From positions 1 to 35,035 of the forward strand of contig JANYIO010000102.1 of NCBI GenBank assembly GCA_025362015.1: 35,035 nucleotides of DNA. Reading direction: 5' to 3'. The notes beneath the pieces are model-generated. The model was not told the DNA's origin and searched no databases. It was given only the letters and a program-made list of their open reading frames with translations. The position numbers and the translations under genes are program-made. Shown piece by piece: positions 20,284 through 27,857 of the stretch; within the stretch, counting starts at the first letter, position 1, and each line of letters starts with the position of its first letter. This DNA is from Gammaproteobacteria bacterium (GTDB lineage Bacteria; Pseudomonadota; Gammaproteobacteria; Pseudomonadales; Cellvibrionaceae).

Positions 20284-21834
20284 ATGCAAAAAAATATGGC
20301 GGCTATTTCACCCCTTTTTTTAACCCGACGTGCAGGTGTCTTGCTGCATCCAACATCGCTGCCGAATGAACAAACTTTCTCGCATCCAGATTCTATTGCT
20401 CAATTACATGGCACACTCGGAAAAGATGCCTATACTTTTATTGATTTTTTAGCAGCTTCAGGCATTAGTATTTGGCAAATGTTACCGACAGGGCCTACGC
20501 ATGCTGATCTATCGCCCTATCAGTCATTATCATCACACGCTGGCAATCCTGAATTAATTAGTATTGACTGGTTGATCGAAAAAAATTGGGTAACACCAAA
20601 AAGTAAATGGAATTCTGCCGGAGCCATCACCGAAAACATAAGTGCAAAAATGCATAAGATTCGTGCTGAATGTGCAATTCAATTTTATGCGCTAATTGCA
20701 AGCGAGCAGGGCAAAGAGCTGTCAGAAAAATTCAACCAGTTTCGCAAGGAAAACCTTTATTGGCTAGATGATTTTGTATTATTTATGGCACTGCGTAAAT
20801 ACTTTGATAATTGCCCCTGGAATCAGTGGCCTGAAGCAGTAAAAAAGCGCAGCCCTGAAGCTTTACAAGCTTATGATGAAACGCTTAAATCTGAAATTGC
20901 ACTTTTTACTTTTGAACAATTTGCTTATTCGCAACAATGGCAACAATTGCGTCATTATGCGACAGAAAAAAATATTGCATTGTTTGGTGATATCCCTATT
21001 TTTGTTGCGCATGACAGTGCCGATGTATGGGCGGCGCAAGAATTTTTTAATTTAGATGCTGAAGGAAATGCACTGACTGTAGCGGGTGTACCACCCGATT
21101 ATTTTTCAGAAACAGGGCAGCACTGGGGTAATCCACATTACAACTGGCGGGCGATGGAGGAAAGTGGTTTTAGTTGGTGGTTGGCGCGCTTGCGCTCACA
21201 ACTCAATCAGTTTGATTTAATTCGTATTGACCATTTTCGTGGCTTTGAAGCATTTTGGGAGATTTCTGGAGAAAGTAAGGATGCGCGGAACGGCACATGG
21301 GTTAAGGCGCCAGGAGAAGCTTTTCTAAAGGCTTGTTTTGCAGAATTTCCATCTTTGCCTTTAGTTGCAGAAAACCTGGGAGTGATAACGGCAGAAGTTG
21401 AAGCACTACGGCATCAATTTAATTTGCCGGGCATGTTAGTGCTACAGTTTGCATTTGATGGCAATATGAAAAATCCTCATTTGCCGCACAATCACTCACA
21501 TAGTGATGTTATTTATACCGGTACACATGACAACGATACTACCCTCGGTTGGTATCAAACACTTTCAGAACAACAGCAACAGTTAGTTGAAGATTATCTA
21601 TGTGGCAGCAAACAAACTATGCCGTGGTTATTAATTGATGCGGCACTTGCATCGGTAGCGCCCATGGCAATTATTCCGTTACAAGATATTTTAATGTTGG
21701 ATGGCAAGCATCGTATGAATATGCCTGGCACTATCGGCAAGAATTGGATGTGGCAATTTAACTGGCGACAATTGCCAGAGGATTTAAGTGGTAAGTTGTA
21801 TACACGTTTAGCTCGTTACGATCGTTTAAGTTAA
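20284..21834 (+). CDS. malQ: 4-alpha-glucanotransferase MalQ (GH77, amylomaltase)
   Basis: MalQ disproportionates maltodextrins, moving glucan segments between chains and releasing glucose. The 516 residues show GH77 motifs in order: RAGVLLHPTSLP (16-27), WQMLPTGPTHADLSPYQS, GDIPIFVAHDSADVW, nucleophile Asp316 in LIRIDHFRGFEAFWE, acid Glu363 in LVAENLG and Asp416 in YTGTHDNDTT. Length matches the compact, DPE1-like bacterial form and not the longer E. coli form with an N-terminal extension. An open frame from 20092 overlaps the GH57 gene and adds 64 non-homologous residues, so I place the start at ATG 20284 after AGGGGAG (20264-20270); ATG 20296 is an alternative. It is in the glgC-GH57-malQ-PilZ operon. 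Confidence 0.95.
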   Translation: MQKNMAAISPLFLTRRAGVLLHPTSLPNEQTFSHPDSIAQLHGTLGKDAYTFIDFLAASGISIWQMLPTGPTHADLSPYQSLSSHAGNPELISIDWLIEKNWVTPKSKWNSAGAITENISAKMHKIRAECAIQFYALIASEQGKELSEKFNQFRKENLYWLDDFVLFMALRKYFDNCPWNQWPEAVKKRSPEALQAYDETLKSEIALFTFEQFAYSQQWQQLRHYATEKNIALFGDIPIFVAHDSADVWAAQEFFNLDAEGNALTVAGVPPDYFSETGQHWGNPHYNWRAMEESGFSWWLARLRSQLNQFDLIRIDHFRGFEAFWEISGESKDARNGTWVKAPGEAFLKACFAEFPSLPLVAENLGVITAEVEALRHQFNLPGMLVLQFAFDGNMKNPHLPHNHSHSDVIYTGTHDNDTTLGWYQTLSEQQQQLVEDYLCGSKQTMPWLLIDAALASVAPMAIIPLQDILMLDGKHRMNMPGTIGKNWMWQFNWRQLPEDLSGKLYTRLARYDRLS

Positions 21835-21860
21835 ATAACCGTCATTATCTAGGGGGTTGT

Positions 21861-22226
21861 ATGGAACATAGATACACAGAACGTTATGTGAGTGATTTAA
21901 GTGTTTTGATTTATCAAGATAAATTGCCAGTCGCCATTGGTCGCATCAAAAATGGTAGCCGATTAGGCATTTTTATTGAAACAGATTTTGCAAATATTGA
22001 TTGCGAACACCAAATCTCACTAGAGCTTCCACAGAGCCGCAATTCTGCTAATAAATTACCCAGGGTTGAAATGAATGCTCTTGTAATCCATAAAGCTGAA
22101 AAAGGGTTTGGTGTTGAGCTTGATATTAAAACACAAGAACAGACTGATTTATTTGTTGAAATATTGCGCGCGCTCTATGAAAAGCCGCAAGACGCTCAGA
22201 TTTTTTCAATGGCCGCTACCCGTTAG
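21861..22226 (+). CDS. Small PilZ-domain protein (c-di-GMP receptor candidate)
   Basis: The 121-residue product carries the two PilZ hallmarks: RxxxR as RYTER (residues 4-8) and [D/N]xSxxG as NGSRLG (31-36), followed by beta strands. Both c-di-GMP-contact motifs are intact, so binding is plausible. AGGGGG lies 7 bases before the ATG, and the 26-base gap to malQ suggests co-transcription with the glycogen genes. That would put a second-messenger receptor in a storage-polysaccharide operon, although association by read-through alone is possible. A hairpin at 22296-22329 follows. Confidence 0.8.
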   Translation: MEHRYTERYVSDLSVLIYQDKLPVAIGRIKNGSRLGIFIETDFANIDCEHQISLELPQSRNSANKLPRVEMNALVIHKAEKGFGVELDIKTQEQTDLFVEILRALYEKPQDAQIFSMAATR

Positions 22227-22295
22227 CATTACCTGATTTTATTATTATCCGTATTAATTTAATAACTTGTAACGTTAACCTTTGCTTAACAAATA

Positions 22296-22329
22296 TTAGC
22301 CGCCAGGGAAATTAAATCTTGGCGGCTAA
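22296..22329. terminator. Hairpin, probable terminator of the glgC-GH57-malQ-PilZ operon
   Basis: TTAGCCGCCA (22296-22305) pairs perfectly with TGGCGGCTAA (22320-22329) around a 14-base interior, where two further pairs (one G-U) are possible. Only ATTT follows the stem, so termination strength is uncertain. Confidence 0.6.
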
Positions 22330-22606
22330 ATTTACGGTCACGCTAAAAAATATTAATTTCTCTATTCCATATAAAATTTTTATAAAAAATGTATCAAAAA
22401 TTATTTGATTAATATACTATTGCACCAAGTGTGATTAAATGTTAACGAATGTCGTCTAAGTTAATGTTTATAAGGATCTATATGAACCTGAATGAATTTA
22501 GGTAGTTAAAAGGATAACTTGTAATGTTCTAGCAATAGTTTACAAAGGAAAATTTTTTATCAAGGATAACGTAAAAGCAGATTATCTTATTTTTCGTTCT
22601 CTGGTC

Positions 22607-22648
22607 GTTAATATTGCATGTTAATCTTGCATAGAGTTAATGTTGCAA
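22607..22648 (+). repeat. Three direct repeats GTTAATnTTGCAt upstream of the PPTase gene
   Basis: GTTAATATTGCAT (22607-22619), GTTAATCTTGCAT (22620-22632) and GTTAATGTTGCAA (22636-22648) lie within 52 bases of the start codon. They could be activator or repressor sites, or another small tandem duplication of the kind seen elsewhere in the window. Confidence 0.8.
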
Positions 22649-22658
22649 TAGAGATGCT

Positions 22659-23408
22659 ATGACTAGCCTTAACGCTTTAAAAAATGAGATTCATCTCTGG
22701 TGTGTTAATACCTCTGACCTTGATTATAAAATCGCCAAAAAACATCTAATTTGTGATCTTAGTGCTGATGAGATTGCAAAATGTAATGCTTATTTTTTTG
22801 AAAAAGACAAGCTTAGTTGTTTGATTGGAAAATCCTTAGTTCGCCGCATACTTTCATACTATTATCCGAAAATTAAGCCCCATGAATGGTGTTTTTCTAT
22901 TGGAAAATATGGGAAACCTTTTGCGAATCACGAACAAGTAAGCGCTGCGTTTAGTTTTAACTTATCGCACTCACGCGAGTTTGTAGTCTGTGCGGTTTGT
23001 TGCTTCGGCGAGATAGGCGTTGATGTTGAATACATTAGGAAAATGGATGACATGGATAGTGTTGCACAGAATTTCTCTAGTTGTGAAACAGAAGCGATTA
23101 GACGTGTACAAGGTCACGATAAATTAGAGTTGTTTTATCGCATTTGGACACTGAAAGAGGCTTATGTTAAAGCGATAGGGCTAGGATTGACCGTACCTTT
23201 ATCAGATTTTGGTTTTGAATTTTCAGATACAGATAATATTGTATTACATGTCGATTCAATACCGACATCAAATAACTCAGTATGTTTTTGGAGTTTTGAT
23301 GCACCAAAAGAAGGTTATAAGTTAGCGGTTGCGGTCAATAACACCGAAAGAAATGATGTGGTTTTAAGATTTATGGAGCTTAACGAGTGGCATTGTTGCA
23401 AGGATTAA
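22659..23408 (+). CDS. 4'-phosphopantetheinyl transferase, Sfp/Gsp type
   Basis: It transfers phosphopantetheine from CoA to the active serine of carrier proteins, making them functional. The 249 residues show KYGKPFANHE, FNLSHSREFVVCAV (100-113), the Mg-binding GVDVE (120-124; Asp122, Glu124) and WTLKEAYVKAIGLGL (163-177; Glu167), the full signature of the two-domain Sfp type. The PKS and ACP that start 1.4-5.2 kb downstream are obvious clients (predicted serines at ACP Ser121 and PKS Ser1494). ATAGAG lies a few bases before the ATG. The 615-base spacer downstream means it is probably transcribed apart from the PKS genes. Confidence 0.93.
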   Translation: MTSLNALKNEIHLWCVNTSDLDYKIAKKHLICDLSADEIAKCNAYFFEKDKLSCLIGKSLVRRILSYYYPKIKPHEWCFSIGKYGKPFANHEQVSAAFSFNLSHSREFVVCAVCCFGEIGVDVEYIRKMDDMDSVAQNFSSCETEAIRRVQGHDKLELFYRIWTLKEAYVKAIGLGLTVPLSDFGFEFSDTDNIVLHVDSIPTSNNSVCFWSFDAPKEGYKLAVAVNNTERNDVVLRFMELNEWHCCKD

Positions 23409-23471
23409 GTGCATGCCACTGCGCATTGAAAACTTCGACATGGTGCAGAATATTTAAAATTTCTTGCTGGC

Positions 23472-23508
23472 TAGCAGAGAATTATCAGATTTTATAATCT
23501 GCCTGCTA
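23472..23508. terminator. Two-part hairpin after the PPTase gene (possible terminator)
   Basis: The outer arms TAGCAG (23472-23477) and CTGCTA (23503-23508) enclose an inner stem CAGATT (23486-23491) with AATCTG (23496-23501) and a 4-base loop. No strong T-tract follows directly, so termination is a guess from position. Confidence 0.4.
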
Positions 23509-23511
23509 ATT

Positions 23512-23529
23512 ATTTATTGATCAATAAAT
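23512..23529. promoter_or_regulatory. 18-base perfect palindrome, possible operator
   Basis: ATTTATTGATCAATAAAT is its own reverse complement and lies about 100 bases past the PPTase stop. It could be a dimeric regulator site. AT-rich sequence raises the chance of accidental palindromes. Confidence 0.4.
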
Positions 23530-23930
23530 GTCATTATTTTTTCACGTTTATTTCGTGATGGTATTTTATTGCCTGAAATTTTTCATATTGATACTGAGAG
23601 ACTGAAGCTAAGGGGCAATGACTGTAACGAAAACTACTGATTAACAGTTAGGCGTGATTAAAAAATTATTTATTTTTATAGATAAATAAAATTGTCATTA
23701 TTAATGGATATGTTAGCTAACAAAATTTAATTAACAAAAATTATTGTCCGTAAATTAATGACCCATAATTGTGCAAAACAAATATTTATTTATGTATTTT
23801 AGTGCGAATGTTTAAATAAATTTTTCAATAGTTATCTTAAAATACATAAACCGTACAAGTTATTGGTAAAAGTGACGCACAAAATTGCATGATGGCGCAC
23901 CGAGTAATATAAGAGTCGCATAGATTATCA

Positions 23931-23979
23931 TTGACGAAAATATTTTAAAAACGCTTTAATTGGCATCTATTTTGCCAAT
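23931..23979 (+). promoter_or_regulatory. Promoter of the PKS operon with overlapping inverted-repeat operator
   Basis: TTGACG (23931-23936) and TTTAAT (23955-23960) are 18 bases apart and fit a sigma70 promoter. A perfect inverted repeat ATTGGCA-N7-TGCCAAT (23959-23979) begins in the -10 box and covers the expected start point near 23967. That is the classic place for a repressor operator. It lies 45 bases before the DUF1302-like start codon. Confidence 0.55.
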
Positions 23980-24023
23980 AAATTTGTAAAGGTTTTTGTA
24001 TTTACATTAATTAAGGAAATATA

Positions 24024-25400
24024 ATGAAGTATCATTTTTACAAAGGAACTAATTTTTACAAAGTAACTATTCCGTTACTCTGCTGGTTGTTCATCACTGT
24101 TACGCAGTTTTCTGCTGGCAATGTAAAAGCTAAGGATATTGATTTAGATACGGAGATAGCTTACTTATCTGCATACAACTATGCTGAAAATTACCTTTCA
24201 AAATCTGAAGCAAGAATCTCTTTTTCTCTAGAAAAAGACATATTTGATAGCTCACGAATTTACGCCAAAACACTTCTTTTAAACGACTTTTCAGGACGCC
24301 TGGAAGTGGGGGATCCCTATGACAATGAACCTCACTCTTGGGGTGATCGCTTAAGCCTTAACAATTCGCACGATTTGCAATTTGAATTGCGCGAATTGTA
24401 TTGGCAGGTGGTAGGTGATACGAGCTTAGTGCGCATTGGCAAACAACAAACAGTATGGGGGAAGGCCGATGGTGTTGTGGTTCTTGATTTGATAAACCCA
24501 TTTCGCTACAGAGAGTTTGTTCTTGAAGATTCTAAAGATTCACGTATTGCGCAATGGTCAACAAATGTAGATTTAACATTTGATGCATTTACTTTTCAAG
24601 TGGTTTGGATTCCAGATAATACTTATGGCGACTTTCCCAATATGCAAAGTGAATTTGCAATTACTTCGGCGCAGCTGGTTCCGCGTTACCCGCAGCCATT
24701 TCCTGCACAATACAAAATATTGCGACTTGATAAGCCAAATGATGTTATCCAAAATTCCGATGTTGCACTTGAATTAGGTAAGTCTTTGGGGGGGTGGGAC
24801 GTCACGCTGAATTACATCAATCAAATGGCAAATGATCCCGTTTTTTTCCGCACTATTGATTATTCGCAAGCATTGCCATTGGTCACTGTTGCTGCAACCT
24901 ACACCCGTGTACCGACACTCGGCGCAAGTGCCAGCAAAAGCTGGGGAGATTTGGTGATGCGTACAGAATTGGCATATCGAAAAAATCGCTACATTATCGA
25001 CTACGACGTTCAGGATGAGGATGGCGCGCAAAAAACAGATGAATTAAATTATGTTGTGGGCCTGGATTATTTTGGTTTTAATTCGGCATTACTGAGTGCG
25101 CAAATATATCAAAGCCACCTGATGTCTTATAAAAATTCACTGGCAAGGGAAAGAGCTGTCACCTTATTTACTCTGCTTTACCAAAAATCTTTTTTTAATG
25201 ACACGTTAACTTGCGAAGGCCAATGGCTAACAGATCAAAACGGGCATGATGGTTTGGTGCGGTTAAGTGCATCTTATCGTATGACGGACACTTATACCCT
25301 TGACATTGGTGTTGATACTTTTTATGGCGATGCGAATGGCATATTTGGTCAGTTTGACGCGCGCGATCGAGTAAGTTTTGGTTTAAAAGCAAAATTTTAA
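24024..25400 (+). CDS. DUF1302-like outer-membrane beta-barrel protein
   Basis: The 458 residues start with a signal peptide (hydrophobic core PLLCWLFITVTQF, likely cut near residue 36 before KDIDLDTE). Alternating amphipathic strands follow to a terminal aromatic residue (GLKAKF, final Phe), as in outer-membrane barrels. Internal segments such as LRELYWQVVGDTSLVRIGKQQTVWGKADG and DLINPFRYREF resemble DUF1302-family proteins, which are linked in databases to lipid or hydrocarbon use and export. Function is not established. AAGGAA precedes the ATG by 7 bases. It is the first gene of the cluster, behind the promoter at 23931, and the FAAL-like gene follows after 25 bases. An inferred role is passage of the PKS-derived lipid, or of its fatty-acid precursor, across the outer membrane. 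Confidence 0.75.
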   Translation: MKYHFYKGTNFYKVTIPLLCWLFITVTQFSAGNVKAKDIDLDTEIAYLSAYNYAENYLSKSEARISFSLEKDIFDSSRIYAKTLLLNDFSGRLEVGDPYDNEPHSWGDRLSLNNSHDLQFELRELYWQVVGDTSLVRIGKQQTVWGKADGVVVLDLINPFRYREFVLEDSKDSRIAQWSTNVDLTFDAFTFQVVWIPDNTYGDFPNMQSEFAITSAQLVPRYPQPFPAQYKILRLDKPNDVIQNSDVALELGKSLGGWDVTLNYINQMANDPVFFRTIDYSQALPLVTVAATYTRVPTLGASASKSWGDLVMRTELAYRKNRYIIDYDVQDEDGAQKTDELNYVVGLDYFGFNSALLSAQIYQSHLMSYKNSLARERAVTLFTLLYQKSFFNDTLTCEGQWLTDQNGHDGLVRLSASYRMTDTYTLDIGVDTFYGDANGIFGQFDARDRVSFGLKAKF

Positions 25401-25425
25401 TATTTATTTTACTGAGGGAAAATTT

Positions 25426-27120
25426 ATGGAAACTATTATTAATCGACTAGAAAATATTACGAAAATGGCTCCTGATCTTGAATGGTTTTTTCCTGATACA
25501 GATAAAACTATTAAGGTTCATCAATTAAAATTACTTATCGATGAATACTCAACAAAATTTCAGTTGTTGGGTATTAAAGCGCAAGAGGTTGTAGGCCTGA
25601 CTTTGCCCAACAGTTTAGAGCTGGTTGCAGCTTTGTATGCCTGCTGGAAGAACAACTATATTGCTGTGCCATTGCGAACAAAATCAGGTAAATATCAAGT
25701 CTATCTCGATTTTCTTATTGCCTGCCACCAATCGTGTAATTTTAAATTGATGCTTTGCGCTAATGACACTTCGTTGGAGATGCGCGAAACATGGCAACAA
25801 AAAACCCAAACTACAATAAAAACGCTGGATGAATTTGTCGCGTTAGCTGCTGATCAAAAGTCACCACCCATAAATCAATTGCCAGACCAGCATGAGAATG
25901 ATTTAGCCATTATTCAATTTTCATCAGGCAGTACCGGTTTTCCAAAAGGAGTGATGGTTACTCACAATATGGTGATGCGTCAGCTAGAACACATTTATTC
26001 TTCGCATCATAAAAATTATGGCGAACCTTTACAAAATATTGTCGCCTCCTGGACACCTATTAATCACGATATGGGGCTCTTTACTGGAGTTTTATACCCT
26101 ATATTTTCTGGCAGTACGCATATTTTGGCATCGCCAGAATATTACATGCAAAATCCGTCGCGTTGGTTCAAATTGCTTGCAGAGCGCAAAGTAGAATTAA
26201 GTTTTACCACGAACTCTGCCTTAGCCGTTGGCTTGCGCTCGGTTAAGCGTTTGTATAATCAGCCAGATACAGATTTGTCGAAATTACATATGTATATATC
26301 GGCAGAAAAAATTAGCAGTATTGTGTTGAAAAAAGCTCGCGAACTGTTGGCTCCACTTGCCATGAATTCCGACAGAATTCACGTTGCCTATGGCATGGCT
26401 GAAAATAGTTTAGGTGCAAGCGTAAGTCGTCGCGGTGAATTATCAATTCAAAGGGTTGCTATTCTGGAAGATCATCGCGTTATCTTTGCGGACGCCAGCA
26501 ATCAAAATTCTTTTGAGTTAGTTTCATCAGGTTATGCCAATCCGATGCACGACATTACTGTCCGTAATGTTAATGATGAAGTTGTAGATGAATTAATTTT
26601 AGGTGAAGTCAACATAGAAAGTAATTGTATGACGCCAGGCTACATGAATATGCCGGAAAAAACGGCAGAAAAATTTATTGATGGTCGCTTTAGAACCGGT
26701 GACTTAGGTTTTATGTGGCGCGGTGAATTGTACTTTTACAGCCGTAAAGATGATTTGATTGTGTATAACGGTCGCAACATTGTGCCCGAAGATATAGAGG
26801 AAACAGTGGAATCACTGGATTTTGTGAGAGCGTCAGCCAGCGCGCTGTTGGCCTGGGAAAGTTCTATTACAGGAACCATGATATTGCATTTGTTGGTTGA
26901 AGGTCGTGAAACGGATTCTGCCGAGACGATGGAAGCTAAATGCAAAACTATCAGGTTAGATGTGCTGGAAAAACACGATGTAGTCTTAACAAAAATTTAT
27001 CTATGCGCTAAAGGCACAATAGAAAAAACATCGAGCGGAAAAAAACGCCGCAAGGTATTAACTGAGCGTTTGAAAGCAGGGCAATTAGAAATTTATACCG
27101 GTATTCACGAAACAGCGTAG
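25426..27120 (+). CDS. Fatty-acyl-AMP ligase-like adenylate-forming enzyme
   Basis: It is predicted to activate a carboxylic acid with ATP and load it on a carrier protein. The 564 residues show the ANL-superfamily motifs: FSSGSTGFPKGVMVTH (165-180), SWTPINHDMGLFTG (208-221), YGMAEN (322-327), RTGDLGF (423-429), GRNIVPEDIE (449-458) and the C-terminal KTSSGK with catalytic Lys537. The HDMGL block, GRNxxPxDIE and TSSGK are characteristic of FAALs that feed polyketide synthases and not of CoA ligases. I cannot confirm the FAAL-specific insertion by eye, so a CoA ligase is still possible. GAGGG precedes the ATG. The next gene encodes an ACP, the obvious acceptor. The stop codon begins a triple 21-base repeat. 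Confidence 0.88.
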   Translation: METIINRLENITKMAPDLEWFFPDTDKTIKVHQLKLLIDEYSTKFQLLGIKAQEVVGLTLPNSLELVAALYACWKNNYIAVPLRTKSGKYQVYLDFLIACHQSCNFKLMLCANDTSLEMRETWQQKTQTTIKTLDEFVALAADQKSPPINQLPDQHENDLAIIQFSSGSTGFPKGVMVTHNMVMRQLEHIYSSHHKNYGEPLQNIVASWTPINHDMGLFTGVLYPIFSGSTHILASPEYYMQNPSRWFKLLAERKVELSFTTNSALAVGLRSVKRLYNQPDTDLSKLHMYISAEKISSIVLKKARELLAPLAMNSDRIHVAYGMAENSLGASVSRRGELSIQRVAILEDHRVIFADASNQNSFELVSSGYANPMHDITVRNVNDEVVDELILGEVNIESNCMTPGYMNMPEKTAEKFIDGRFRTGDLGFMWRGELYFYSRKDDLIVYNGRNIVPEDIEETVESLDFVRASASALLAWESSITGTMILHLLVEGRETDSAETMEAKCKTIRLDVLEKHDVVLTKIYLCAKGTIEKTSSGKKRRKVLTERLKAGQLEIYTGIHETA

Positions 27121-27180
27121 ATCTTGTAATTTTAAAGGTAGGTCTTGTAATTCTAAACATAGGTCTTGTAATTTTAATTT
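27118..27180 (+). repeat. Three 21-base tandem repeats beginning with the ligase stop codon
   Basis: Units at 27118-27138, 27139-27159 and 27160-27180 share TAGGTCTTGTAATTTTAA with few changes. The first starts with the stop codon itself. Because 21 is a multiple of three, each unit repeats TAG, TAA and TAA in the ligase frame, giving nine in-frame stops. The array ends 31 bases before the ACP start codon. Confidence 0.95.
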
Positions 27181-27211
27181 GTTCTTAATCCTTGAAGCGA
27201 GAGAATTAATA

Positions 27212-27841
27212 ATGCCAACAAAAAATCCTGAGCACATCAAAGCTATTGAATCGCAAATACATGTTAATCAACGTATTTGTAATTTTATGGAAACAGCGTC
27301 CAAAAAAAGTTTGTTGTCTTTATCGCAAGATATTGAACAGCTTTACAAGGACATTATTATTGACATCAAATTATGTTCACAAACTCTGGCGAGTATTATT
27401 CATCCAGATAATATCCAATCTGTAAAAGTTACAGACAATGAAACATTCAAAATCCCTTCTGCAAATGCTGATTCGATAAAAAGTCATTTAATTAATTGGC
27501 TTCTAGAGCATGACTATCATGAGAGCGATGCCATTGATACAAAATTACCTTTTGCAGAAATGGGCTTGACCTCAATAGATGCTGTCGCACTTGCCGATAC
27601 AATTCAAACCAAGTTTCTGGTTGACATAGACGCAACAGTCGCCTGGCAATACCCCACCATTGATACGCTGACAAAACATATTGTTAAATTGACATCAAAT
27701 CAATCGCAGAATCATTTTTCTGACGCGCAGAAGCCGTCTGCGAATGTTCGCCCTAATATGGAATCTATGGCGGAATTAAGCTTAGAAGATATGGCTTTTC
27801 AATTAGAAAATTTAATTTCAATGGGCGCACAACGCGCGTAA
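27212..27841 (+). CDS. Acyl carrier protein with long N-terminal helical extension
   Basis: The 209 residues divide into an uncharacterised, mostly helical N-terminal region (1-85, no membrane segment), a carrier domain (about 86-162) and a polar linker with a terminal helix. The carrier domain has LPFAEMGLTSIDAVALADTIQTKF with Ser121 as the phosphopantetheine site (GLTS in place of the usual GxDS), and WQYPTIDTLTKHI as the final helix. The terminal ELSLEDMAFQLENLIS (about 186-201) resembles the tails that dock carrier proteins to a following PKS. I place the start at ATG 27212 with GCGAGAG upstream; a TTG at 27179 lies inside the repeat. It sits between the FAAL-like ligase and the PKS (16 bases away), so it probably carries the fatty-acyl starter. 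Confidence 0.85.
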   Translation: MPTKNPEHIKAIESQIHVNQRICNFMETASKKSLLSLSQDIEQLYKDIIIDIKLCSQTLASIIHPDNIQSVKVTDNETFKIPSANADSIKSHLINWLLEHDYHESDAIDTKLPFAEMGLTSIDAVALADTIQTKFLVDIDATVAWQYPTIDTLTKHIVKLTSNQSQNHFSDAQKPSANVRPNMESMAELSLEDMAFQLENLISMGAQRA

Positions 27842-27857
27842 AAGGAGTTGGCATCAC

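Larger units (their letters stand above)
22227..22658. other. AT-rich spacer between the glg operon and the PPTase gene
   Basis: This 432-base gap contains the hairpin at 22296-22329 and a triple direct repeat (22607-22648) just before the PPTase gene. No gene is supportable and no consensus promoter pair is obvious. It divides the core-metabolism block from the secondary-metabolism block. Confidence 0.5.
23409..24023. other. Very AT-rich 615-base regulatory spacer before the PKS cluster
   Basis: No gene is supportable. The spacer holds a two-part hairpin (23472-23508), an 18-base perfect palindrome (23512-23529) and a promoter with an overlapping inverted repeat (23931-23979). Its composition is visibly more AT-rich than the coding regions on either side, and its unusual length suggests control of the downstream operon. 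Confidence 0.6.
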
